A DNA stretch of 6,924 nt from Chitinophagales bacterium (lineage in GTDB: Bacteria > Bacteroidota > Bacteroidia > Chitinophagales > JADIYW01). Where the stretch lies: assembly GCA_020848315.1 (NCBI GenBank), contig JADLAH010000183.1, positions 1 to 6,924 on the forward strand, given 5' to 3'. Shown here piece by piece: positions 1 to 6,478 of the stretch (positions are counted from its first letter, which is position 1; every line of letters begins with the position of its first letter). The notes below the pieces were generated by a model, which saw nothing but the letters and a program-made list of their open reading frames with translations, was not told the DNA's origin and made no database searches. The translations under genes were made by a program, and so were the position numbers.

Positions 1-1
1 C

Positions 2-2629
2 AGTGCCACGCACAACCGTGCAGGTGAAATTACGTACAAGCATGTCTCCGGATTCACCTACGAATTCACCATTACGACCTATACCAAAGTGAGTGGTATC
101 AGTGGTGATGCCGACAGAACCCGATTGGGTATCTCCTGGGGCGACGGCACTTTTGACTCGCTCGATCGCGCTTCCGAGATATTCCTTGCAGATGACATCA
201 AACAAAATAAATACATAGGCCGCCACACCTATTCCGGCCCATTTAAATATGTAGTTGGCGTGACAGACCCGAACAGGATTGAAAATATTATTAATATCAG
301 CAACTCTGTGGCTGCCCTGTTCTATCTGGAAGATACTCTCATCGTTTCCAATCCGAATATCATCGGCTACAACAACTCTCCGCAGCTACTGAATCCACCG
401 ATAGAATACGGAAACGTCGGGCAGGTGTTCACCCACAATCCCAACGCCTTCGACCCTGACGGCGATAGCTTGTCCTATTATATCATGTCGCCACTGGAAG
501 CGAACAATATACCGGTGAATGGTTACACACCACCTAACCTGATTTCACCCGGACCAGACAATCAGATTTCCATCAACCAGCAGACGGGTGAGCTAACCTG
601 GGATGCCCCGCAGGTAGCAGGTATCTATAATATCGTCATTGTCATCCGCGAATACCGCGGCGGTGTTTTTATCGGTACGGTAATGCGCGACTTACAGATT
701 ATTGTAGATGCCACCTCCAACCGCCCGCCCAACCTGAATATTCCGCTGCAGCTTTGCAAAGTGGTAGGCGACACCATACAATTCACGGCGGTAGCTTCCG
801 ACCCGAACCTGCCAGACCGCGTGACGCTGAGCGCGAACGGCGGTCCATTTACTGTCAGCAACAGTCCGGCGACCTTCACACCGGGCAGTCCGGCCAATCC
901 GGTATCCGGCGTATTCCGCTGGGCTACCAATTGCAGCCACCTGCTGAAAAATGACTATCAGGTAGTATTCAATGCCGTAGATAATTTTCAGGGGCCTCCG
1001 CTGACGAACTCACAGACGCTCACCATCAAACTGCTGGCACCACCGCCGAAGAATATCATTTCATCGCTGGATATCCCGACAAAATCGGTATTGCTGCGTT
1101 GGGATAGTATCTACACCTGCGCCGGCAACAGCAAGTTTATTGAGTTTTCCATATGGCGGAAAAAAGGCTGCGGAACAGCCCTCGACACCTGCAATACAGA
1201 TCTGAGCGCATTGGGTTATGAGCGCGTTGGCAGCACCTCGCAATATTCCTTCCGCGATATCAATCTGCAATCCGGCAATCAGTACAGCTACCGCGTGGTG
1301 GCAGAGTTTGGCGACAGAACCAATTCCGGTATTATCCTGAATCGTTTTTCGGGACTTGCCTCTTCAGAAACCTGTATCATTATTCCGGCAGATATTCCGC
1401 TGTTATACAATGTGGATGTGCGCAGTACAGATGCTGTCAGCGGACAGATATATGTGGAATGGTCGCGGCCATTCCCGGAAAAGCTGGATACCATCCTGAA
1501 TCCGGGTCCCTATGTATTCAGACTGTACAGAGCGACCGGATTGAACGGCACGGATTTTACTTTGGTAAAAACGGTAACTGCCGCTACTTTCTCAGCCATT
1601 ACGGACACCAGCTTTCTCGACAACGGACTGAATACGGCAGCAAACGCCTATAACTACAAACTCGATTTCTTCGCTAGCGGCACCGACAGTATCGGCAGCA
1701 GCGAGGCGGCTTCTTCCGTATTCCTGAATATCGCGCCGGCATTTGAAGCGCTGAGCCTGACATGGACGGCGGATGTTCCGTGGATTAATACCAACTATGT
1801 GATTTACCGGCAACTGACCGGCAGCAGTACATTCGACTCTATTGCTACTGTCAGCACCAATTTCTATACAGATATCAATCTGAAGAACGATACGCTGTAT
1901 TGCTATAAAATCAAAGCCATCGGCAGCTATCCGCTGAGCGGACTGAAGACACCGCTGATTAACTTCTCGCAGGAAGCGTGCAGTCGACCGAGTGACACCA
2001 CCAAACCGTGTACACCGTTACTGACTGTTTCCAATTTCTGCATTGACCGCAGACTCGACACCAGTGAATTTATCAATTACCTGAGCTGGAGTTTCCCGCA
2101 GAGTGCCGGCTGTATTACCAGCGATATCGTGTACACCAACATATTCTATGCAGCTACGCCACGCGACAGTTTTGTCCGCATCGACAGCGTATTGGGCAAT
2201 ACTTTCAACAACTACACCCATGTATTGGACAAACGAAGTCTGCTAGGCTGCTATGCGGTGCAGGCAGTGCGCAAGAACGGCAATCAGAGTCCGCTTTCCG
2301 CGAGTGTATGTGTAGAGAATTGTCCGGTATATGAACTGCCGAATGCCTTCACTCCGAATGGCGACGGACAGAACGATTTATATACGCCGATTTTCCCGTA
2401 TCGCTTTGTAGAGAAAATCGAACTGAAAGTCTATAACCGCTGGGGCAATCTTGTTTTTGAAACGACGGATCCTGATATCAACTGGAACGGCAATGACAGC
2501 AAAAGCAACAAGCCCTTGTATACCGGCGTGTATTACTACATCTGCGAAGTATATTATCAGTCGCTGGAAGGCTTACAGAAACTCTCGAAGCCACTGAGCG
2601 GCTATATTCACTTATTCCGCGAAAAATAA
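2..2629 (+). CDS. T9SS-exported surface protein with CHU_C-type (gliding motility-associated) C-terminal domain, 5'-truncated by window
   Basis: The frame is open from nucleotide 2, giving 875 visible residues. The GTG at 89 is not the start, because the upstream codons read ATHNRAGEITY from visible residue 2, a sequence I recognise as the mature N-terminus of many Bacteroidota surface proteins. Only a signal peptide and start codon should be missing. An Ig/cadherin-like segment follows, with DPDGDSLSYY near residue 151 and IREYRGG...MRDLQIIV near 215-235. A second beta-rich Ig-like segment spans about 240-345. Three or four divergent fibronectin III-like modules fill about 347-774, with recurring features such as LLRWDS, YRVVAEF and YCYKIKA. 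The last 100 residues are the type B sorting domain: PNAFTPNGDGQNDLY, then VYNRWGNLVFE, ending near the stop. From family knowledge, this domain directs export by the type IX system and attachment at the cell surface. The specific role (adhesion, scaffold or motility) cannot be read from the sequence; no catalytic domain is visible. Confidence 0.9.
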   Translation, partial: SATHNRAGEITYKHVSGFTYEFTITTYTKVSGISGDADRTRLGISWGDGTFDSLDRASEIFLADDIKQNKYIGRHTYSGPFKYVVGVTDPNRIENIINISNSVAALFYLEDTLIVSNPNIIGYNNSPQLLNPPIEYGNVGQVFTHNPNAFDPDGDSLSYYIMSPLEANNIPVNGYTPPNLISPGPDNQISINQQTGELTWDAPQVAGIYNIVIVIREYRGGVFIGTVMRDLQIIVDATSNRPPNLNIPLQLCKVVGDTIQFTAVASDPNLPDRVTLSANGGPFTVSNSPATFTPGSPANPVSGVFRWATNCSHLLKNDYQVVFNAVDNFQGPPLTNSQTLTIKLLAPPPKNIISSLDIPTKSVLLRWDSIYTCAGNSKFIEFSIWRKKGCGTALDTCNTDLSALGYERVGSTSQYSFRDINLQSGNQYSYRVVAEFGDRTNSGIILNRFSGLASSETCIIIPADIPLLYNVDVRSTDAVSGQIYVEWSRPFPEKLDTILNPGPYVFRLYRATGLNGTDFTLVKTVTAATFSAITDTSFLDNGLNTAANAYNYKLDFFASGTDSIGSSEAASSVFLNIAPAFEALSLTWTADVPWINTNYVIYRQLTGSSTFDSIATVSTNFYTDINLKNDTLYCYKIKAIGSYPLSGLKTPLINFSQEACSRPSDTTKPCTPLLTVSNFCIDRRLDTSEFINYLSWSFPQSAGCITSDIVYTNIFYAATPRDSFVRIDSVLGNTFNNYTHVLDKRSLLGCYAVQAVRKNGNQSPLSASVCVENCPVYELPNAFTPNGDGQNDLYTPIFPYRFVEKIELKVYNRWGNLVFETTDPDINWNGNDSKSNKPLYTGVYYYICEVYYQSLEGLQKLSKPLSGYIHLFREK

Positions 2630-2651
2630 TTCATTCAGAAAATAAGAACTT

Positions 2652-3248
2652 GTGTTTACAGGCATCATTGAAACCATCGGCGAAATATCGCGCATCGAAG
2701 CAGAAGGCAGCAATCTGCATTTTACCATTAAGAGCAATATCTCCAAAACCCTGAAGATAGACCAGAGTGTAGCTCATAACGGCGTGTGTCTGACAGTGAT
2801 CAAGAAAACCAATACCTCGCATGTGGTGACTGCCATTAAAGAAACGTTGGACATCACGACTTTAGGTCTGCTGCAACGCGGCAGCAGGGTTAATCTCGAA
2901 AGAGCAATGCAGTCAGGCGCCCGCCTGGACGGCCATATGGTGCAGGGACATGTGGACCAGACGGCTACCGTAGAGAAAATTATTCCTAAAGGCGGCAGTT
3001 GGGACGTGCATTTCACATTTGACGAAACGCCAAAGTTTACCTTGGTAGATAAAGGCTCCGTCTGCATCGACGGCACCAGTCTAACGGTAGTGAAAAGCAA
3101 AGGGAAGAAATTCAGTGTATCCATCATTCCCTATACATTTGAACACACTATTTTTTCCACATATCAGCCCGGCACTAAGGTGAACATTGAATTTGATGTA
3201 ATCGGCAAATATGTGGAACGCCTGTTACAGCAATATCAAAAAAAATAA
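2652..3248 (+). CDS. ribE: Riboflavin synthase, alpha chain
   Basis: The enzyme catalyses the last step of riboflavin synthesis, dismutating two 6,7-dimethyl-8-ribityllumazine molecules into riboflavin and the pyrimidine precursor; it is cytosolic and trimeric in the family. The 198-residue product is slightly shorter than the E. coli protein but complete. The two-barrel internal repeat is clear: SVAHNGVCLTV at 39-49 in the N-terminal barrel corresponds to GSVCIDGTSLTV at 136-147 in the C-terminal one. NLERAM (81-86) and GARLDGHMVQGHVDQ (89-103) form the conserved linker and start of barrel two. By alignment from memory, Ser39 and Cys46 match active-site Ser41 and Cys48 of E. coli. The start is GTG, chosen because it yields the invariant MFTGII N-terminus; no Shine-Dalgarno sequence precedes it. 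It lies 22 bp after the surface-protein gene with no terminator between, so co-transcription is plausible. No FMN riboswitch or other rib gene is visible nearby. Confidence 0.97.
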   Translation: MFTGIIETIGEISRIEAEGSNLHFTIKSNISKTLKIDQSVAHNGVCLTVIKKTNTSHVVTAIKETLDITTLGLLQRGSRVNLERAMQSGARLDGHMVQGHVDQTATVEKIIPKGGSWDVHFTFDETPKFTLVDKGSVCIDGTSLTVVKSKGKKFSVSIIPYTFEHTIFSTYQPGTKVNIEFDVIGKYVERLLQQYQKK

Positions 3249-3260
3249 TCCGAAAAGCAT

Positions 3261-3289
3261 AAAAAAAGGCGCACCCGTTAGAGTGCGCC
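3261..3289 (-). terminator. Intrinsic terminator of amt, in the convergent ribE/amt junction
   Basis: A perfect 7-bp GC-rich stem, GGCGCAC (3268-3274) with GTGCGCC (3283-3289), encloses an 8-nt loop. The run of seven A at 3261-3267 becomes a T-tract on the minus strand immediately after the stem, so the canonical direction is minus, ending the amt transcript 55 nt after its stop codon. On the plus strand the hairpin starts 19 nt after the ribE stop but is followed by a C-rich sequence rather than T, so its efficiency for ribE is uncertain. Confidence 0.85.
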
Positions 3290-3344
3290 CCGCCATTACA
3301 CATGTCTGAAACCCGACTTGGTTAGTGTGTATGGTTTGGTGGTC

Positions 3345-4685
3345 TTACAAATCAATACGCAAGCTTTGATAAGACTCACCATGTTGTGTAATATCCAATC
3401 CCAGCTCCTCTTCTTCTTTCGACACACGGATTGGATCAATTAAATTAGCAACAAAATACAGTATGTAGGAAACAATGAACGCGTAAGCCGCAACACCTAC
3501 CAGTGCAACCATGTGGTGCAGGAAGGTTTTAGTCTGACCGTAAGCCAGTCCGAGGTCTGTGATACCGGTGCCATAGTCAGCGGCAAAGATACCGGTCATC
3601 ACCATACCCACCATACCACCAACGCCGTGGCAAGGGAATACATCTAAAGTATCATCCAGGGTAGATTTGTTTTTGAAATGCACCGCCATGTTGCTCACCA
3701 CTGCAGCAACAGCGCCGACGCAGATACTCTCGCCTACATTCACAAATCCGCAGGCAGGCGTGATAGCCACCAGACCTACTACCGCACCGATACAAGCACC
3801 GATAGCGGAAATTTTCTGACCTCTCATCGCATCCATCAATACCCATGCAATCATCGCAGCAGCCGCCGCCGTATTAGTAGTAGCAAAAGCGTTTGCTGCT
3901 TTGGCATTCACACCCAATGCAGAACCTGCATTGAAACCAAACCATCCGAACCAAAGCAAGCCAGTACCGATGATCACATAAGGTATATTGGAGTATTCAT
4001 GCGTGCGCTCACTTTCAGAACGTGGACCGAGGAACATAGCACCTGCCAGCGCTGCGAAGCCTGCTGTCATGTGTACTACAGTACCACCTGCAAAGTCTAA
4101 CACACCATATTTAAATAAGAGACCGTCCGGGTGCCATGTCATGTGGCAGATCGGGGCGTAGATAAAAATAAAGAACAGGAAAATAAATAACAGATATCCA
4201 GAAAATTTAACCCGTTGTGCGAATGAACCAGTAATCAGTGCCGGAGTGATAATGGCAAACTTAGCCTGGAACATCGCGAACATGACAAATGGAATCGTGG
4301 AAGAGAAGGTTGGATTAGGCGTCAATCCCACGCCTTTGAACATAAAGAAGGTGGTAGGATTACCTACAATACCTCCGATGCTGTCGCCGAAGCAAAGGGA
4401 GAAACCGAATGCCACCCAAATTACACTCATCAATCCAAGACTGATGACACTCTGGAACACGGTAGAAATGATATTTTTTCTGTTTGCCATACCGCCGTAG
4501 AAAAACCCGAGGGCTGGTGTCATAATCAGTACGAGGGCAGCTGCTACCAACATCCAGGCGGTGTCGCCCTTGTCAATACCTTCTGCACTACTGCCTGTCA
4601 GAATTTGTCCCGGATTGAATGCTCCCGCAGCTACTAATCCTAGGAAGATGATGAACGGGAGAAGATACTTTTTTCGCATTGCCAT
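3345..4685 (-). CDS. amt: Ammonium transporter (Amt/MEP/Rh family)
   Basis: Inner-membrane channel for ammonium uptake, trimeric in the family. The 446-residue product has a hydrophobic N-terminal segment (about 6-23, after MAMRKK) that looks like the cleavable signal peptide of bacterial Amt proteins, then about eleven membrane spans between residues 43 and 414. Signature stretches include PALGFFYGGMANRKN (57-71), DFAGGTVVHMTAG (197-209), FGWFGFNAGSA (246-256) and DVFPCHGVGGMVG (348-360). The twin pore histidines are His205 and His353, and the conserved aspartate near the recruitment site is Asp197. The cytosolic tail, with RVSKEEEELGLDITQHGE (420-437), matches the conserved C-terminal region that in E. 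coli AmtB couples to PII protein GlnK. No glnK adjoins the gene here. The start at 4685 is the first Met after a non-coding AT-rich leader; a second Met two codons later (4679) is possible. It is monocistronic as far as visible, bounded by terminators on both sides. Confidence 0.97.
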   Translation of the reverse strand: MAMRKKYLLPFIIFLGLVAAGAFNPGQILTGSSAEGIDKGDTAWMLVAAALVLIMTPALGFFYGGMANRKNIISTVFQSVISLGLMSVIWVAFGFSLCFGDSIGGIVGNPTTFFMFKGVGLTPNPTFSSTIPFVMFAMFQAKFAIITPALITGSFAQRVKFSGYLLFIFLFFIFIYAPICHMTWHPDGLLFKYGVLDFAGGTVVHMTAGFAALAGAMFLGPRSESERTHEYSNIPYVIIGTGLLWFGWFGFNAGSALGVNAKAANAFATTNTAAAAAMIAWVLMDAMRGQKISAIGACIGAVVGLVAITPACGFVNVGESICVGAVAAVVSNMAVHFKNKSTLDDTLDVFPCHGVGGMVGMVMTGIFAADYGTGITDLGLAYGQTKTFLHHMVALVGVAAYAFIVSYILYFVANLIDPIRVSKEEEELGLDITQHGESYQSLRIDL

Positions 4686-4903
4686 AATTGTAAAATTTAA
4701 GTGGTTAAAAATTCTTTATGCTAAGTTGAGAATTTATTTTTAAACTTTTTTACGTTTTGCATCTCTTTAATCATTATTTAACGCAAAATTTCTCACATTT
4801 TTATTTTTATAACTTTTTAAAATAAACAAAAATACAGCTAACTACAAGAAAATAAAAGACTTGCAACAAATCGCATTATAAAATAAAAATATGTACCCTG
4901 TAG
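4686..4903. other. AT-rich leader region upstream of amt
   Basis: This is the gene-free stretch between the speA terminator and the amt start, almost entirely A and T with long homopolymer runs. I see no ORF, tRNA or riboswitch fold in it. If the -7-like element at 4827-4834 is used, the amt transcript has a leader of roughly 135 nt. The leader shows no ribosome binding site; the bases next to the start codon are AT-rich, as is common in Bacteroidota. Confidence 0.7.
4827..4834 (-). promoter_or_regulatory. Candidate -7 promoter element for amt
   Basis: On the minus strand this reads TATTTTTG, an exact match to the Bacteroidota primary-sigma -7 consensus TAnnTTTG. No TTG lies at the usual 17-23 nt upstream; the nearest are 10 and 29 nt away. 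The assignment therefore rests on the -7 match and on position in front of amt. In DNA this AT-rich, chance matches are possible. Confidence 0.4.
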
Positions 4904-4942
4904 AAAAAACAGCGAGGCGGCCCTACGGGCCGCCTCGCTGTT
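4904..4942 (-). terminator. Strong intrinsic terminator of speA
   Basis: A perfect 16-bp inverted repeat (4908-4923 with 4927-4942) with a 3-nt loop TAC has a GC-rich core, CAGCGAGGCGGCCC on the plus strand. On the minus strand the stem runs into six T (complement of 4904-4909), giving a textbook intrinsic terminator 21 nt after the speA stop codon. No T-tract follows on the plus strand beyond two bases, so the direction is clear. It separates speA transcription from amt. Confidence 0.95.
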
Positions 4943-4963
4943 GCTATAAATCGATAAAAAATC

Positions 4964-6352
4964 TTAGTATCCCAATACCTTCAGCATGGTATCCGGCGCT
5001 TGTTCAGCGGCAAATACTTCATACGTCAGCTTGCCATTCGCATCCTTATCTATAATAATCTTCTTGGGAGACGGAATCAGACAGTGTTTGGTACCGCCAT
5101 AACCACTCAGTGAATCCTGATAAGCCCCTGTATGGAAAAATCCGATATACAGCTTCTGCTCTCCGATGATCTTAGGCATATACACCTGGTTAATGTCTAC
5201 CTCAGAGTTATAATAATCACTCACATCACAACTGAGTCCACCGATGATGGTGCGCTGATACGCCTGATTCCAACTATTGATGGGCAATAGGATAAATCGC
5301 TGATTCATGCCCCAGATATCCGGCACCGTGGTCATCAGCGACCCGTTAATCATATACCACAACTCACTGTCATTTTGTTTTTTCTGACCTATCACTTCGA
5401 AAATAGTGCAGCCACTTTCCCCTACGGTGAAGTTGCCAAACTCCGTGTAAATATTAGGATGTTCAATCTCCGCTTCGTCGCAGAAATTCTTGATTTTTGT
5501 AACAATCTCCTCAATCAAATAAGCATAATCATACTTGGAACCCAGCGAATAACGGATAGGCATACCGCCACCGATATTAATGCTGTTCAGCTCAGGACAA
5601 ACCTGTTTGAGTTCCACATACATCGTGAGACACTTATTCAGCTCACTCCAATAGTAGGCCGAATCCTTGATGCCGGAATCAATAAAGAAATGCAGCATTC
5701 GCAGTTTTACATGTGCATTAGGTTTGATTTTCTCTATATAGAAAGGAATCACATCGCGCTGACGAATCCCCAGACGAGACGTATAAAACTGGTATTTCGG
5801 CTCTTCTTCCGCCGCGATGCGCACTCCTATATTCAGGTCGTGATTGAAAGACTGATACGCGTCAAACTCCTCCATATTGTCCAGTACAGGCACCACATTG
5901 GTAAAACCATCCTCAATCAGAGATAAGATGGACGAAGTATATCCTTTCGGTTTGAAGCCATTGCAGATAATTCTGATTTTCTTGTCAATCTTGTTTTTTT
6001 CGTACAATGCGCGAATCAGGTTGATATCATAAGCGCTGGAAGTTTCCAGTTGCGCGTTGTTTTTCAACACTTCATCCAGGACATAGGAAAAGTGATTACT
6101 CTTGGTACAATAGCAATAATAATAATGGCCGTTGTAACCCACGCTTTCGAAGGCTTCCTGAAACCAGCGGCGTGCCCGGCTGATATTATCCCCGATTTTC
6201 GGCAGATAAGTGATGCTGAGCGGTGCACCGTGCTCCTCTATCACGCTCTTCAAATCAATCTTATGAAAACGCAGCCAGTTATCTTCCAGATCAAAACCAT
6301 CTTGCGGAAAATAATAGGTTTGTTCAATTAAGTCGATATAGCGATCTCTCAT
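4964..6352 (-). CDS. speA: Arginine decarboxylase, short Bacteroidota form (fold-type III PLP enzyme)
   Basis: Probably converts arginine to agmatine and CO2 with pyridoxal phosphate, feeding polyamine synthesis. The start is the ATG at 6352, giving 462 residues that begin MRDRYIDLIEQTYYFPQ, the usual N-terminus of this family; the frame stays open upstream to 6868, but that part is antisense to argS. Visible landmarks of the alanine-racemase-like barrel and C-terminal beta domain are YYYCYCTKSNHF with the likely PLP lysine Lys84, LHFFIDSG with His221, the glycine-rich NIGGGMP (259-265), TEFGNFTVGESG (303-314, Glu304), GLSCDVSDYY with catalytic-type Cys375 and Asp376, and TGAYQ (408-412). It is much shorter than E. 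coli SpeA (about 658 residues). Similar-length proteins in Flavobacterium are annotated as arginine decarboxylase. Substrate is inferred from family only; another basic amino acid or related compound is not excluded. Divergent from argS; no speB is visible. Confidence 0.88.
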   Translation of the reverse strand: MRDRYIDLIEQTYYFPQDGFDLEDNWLRFHKIDLKSVIEEHGAPLSITYLPKIGDNISRARRWFQEAFESVGYNGHYYYCYCTKSNHFSYVLDEVLKNNAQLETSSAYDINLIRALYEKNKIDKKIRIICNGFKPKGYTSSILSLIEDGFTNVVPVLDNMEEFDAYQSFNHDLNIGVRIAAEEEPKYQFYTSRLGIRQRDVIPFYIEKIKPNAHVKLRMLHFFIDSGIKDSAYYWSELNKCLTMYVELKQVCPELNSINIGGGMPIRYSLGSKYDYAYLIEEIVTKIKNFCDEAEIEHPNIYTEFGNFTVGESGCTIFEVIGQKKQNDSELWYMINGSLMTTVPDIWGMNQRFILLPINSWNQAYQRTIIGGLSCDVSDYYNSEVDINQVYMPKIIGEQKLYIGFFHTGAYQDSLSGYGGTKHCLIPSPKKIIIDKDANGKLTYEVFAAEQAPDTMLKVLGY

Positions 6353-6415
6353 GTGTTGGATGGGAATTTGAAAAAGTGATGAATTGAATTTTGTATAACC
6401 GAATAAATTAGCTGA

Positions 6416-6423
6416 CAAAAATA
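6416..6423 (-). promoter_or_regulatory. Candidate -7 promoter element for speA
   Basis: The minus strand reads TATTTTTG, matching TAnnTTTG exactly and identical to the candidate element in front of amt. It would place the speA transcription start near 6410 and give a leader of about 57 nt. No TTG occurs at the expected -33 spacing, so support is partial. Confidence 0.4.
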
Positions 6424-6424
6424 C

Positions 6425-6432
6425 TAACTTTG
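6425..6432 (+). promoter_or_regulatory. Candidate -7 promoter element for argS
   Basis: The plus strand reads TAACTTTG, an exact match to the Bacteroidota -7 consensus, followed by CA as often seen in these promoters. It predicts a start site near 6438 and an argS leader of about 40 nt. A TTG upstream (6391-6393) is 31 nt away, farther than the usual 17-23, so the -33 element is not identified. Confidence 0.5.
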
Positions 6433-6478
6433 CACGAATTGAGCCGATTTTTTTATTGTAAACAAGCGATTTAAACGA

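Noticed and set aside
625..940. Overlapping minus-strand ORFs of 82-101 codons within the surface-protein gene
   Set aside because: Shadows of a clear Ig-like coding frame; no start context or recognisable motif.
2630..2660. FMN riboswitch or rib operon leader before ribE
   Set aside because: Only 22 bp of non-coding sequence precede ribE, far too short for an RFN element.
2774..3127. 117-codon minus-strand ORF inside ribE
   Set aside because: Antisense to both conserved riboflavin synthase barrels; no independent evidence of coding.
3678..4100. 140-codon plus-strand ORF inside amt
   Set aside because: Antisense to conserved Amt transmembrane motifs; the product is rich in His, Ser, Thr and Cys with no family resemblance.
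4835..4903. Sigma-54 (NtrC-type) promoter for amt
   Set aside because: A TTGCA on the minus strand (4862-4866) resembles a -12 box, but the required GG at -24 is AT here, so the pattern fails.
5375..5926. 183-codon plus-strand ORF inside speA
   Set aside because: It is antisense to a well-conserved enzyme core containing the His221 motif; its product shows no recognisable domain and its frame is best explained as a shadow of speA.
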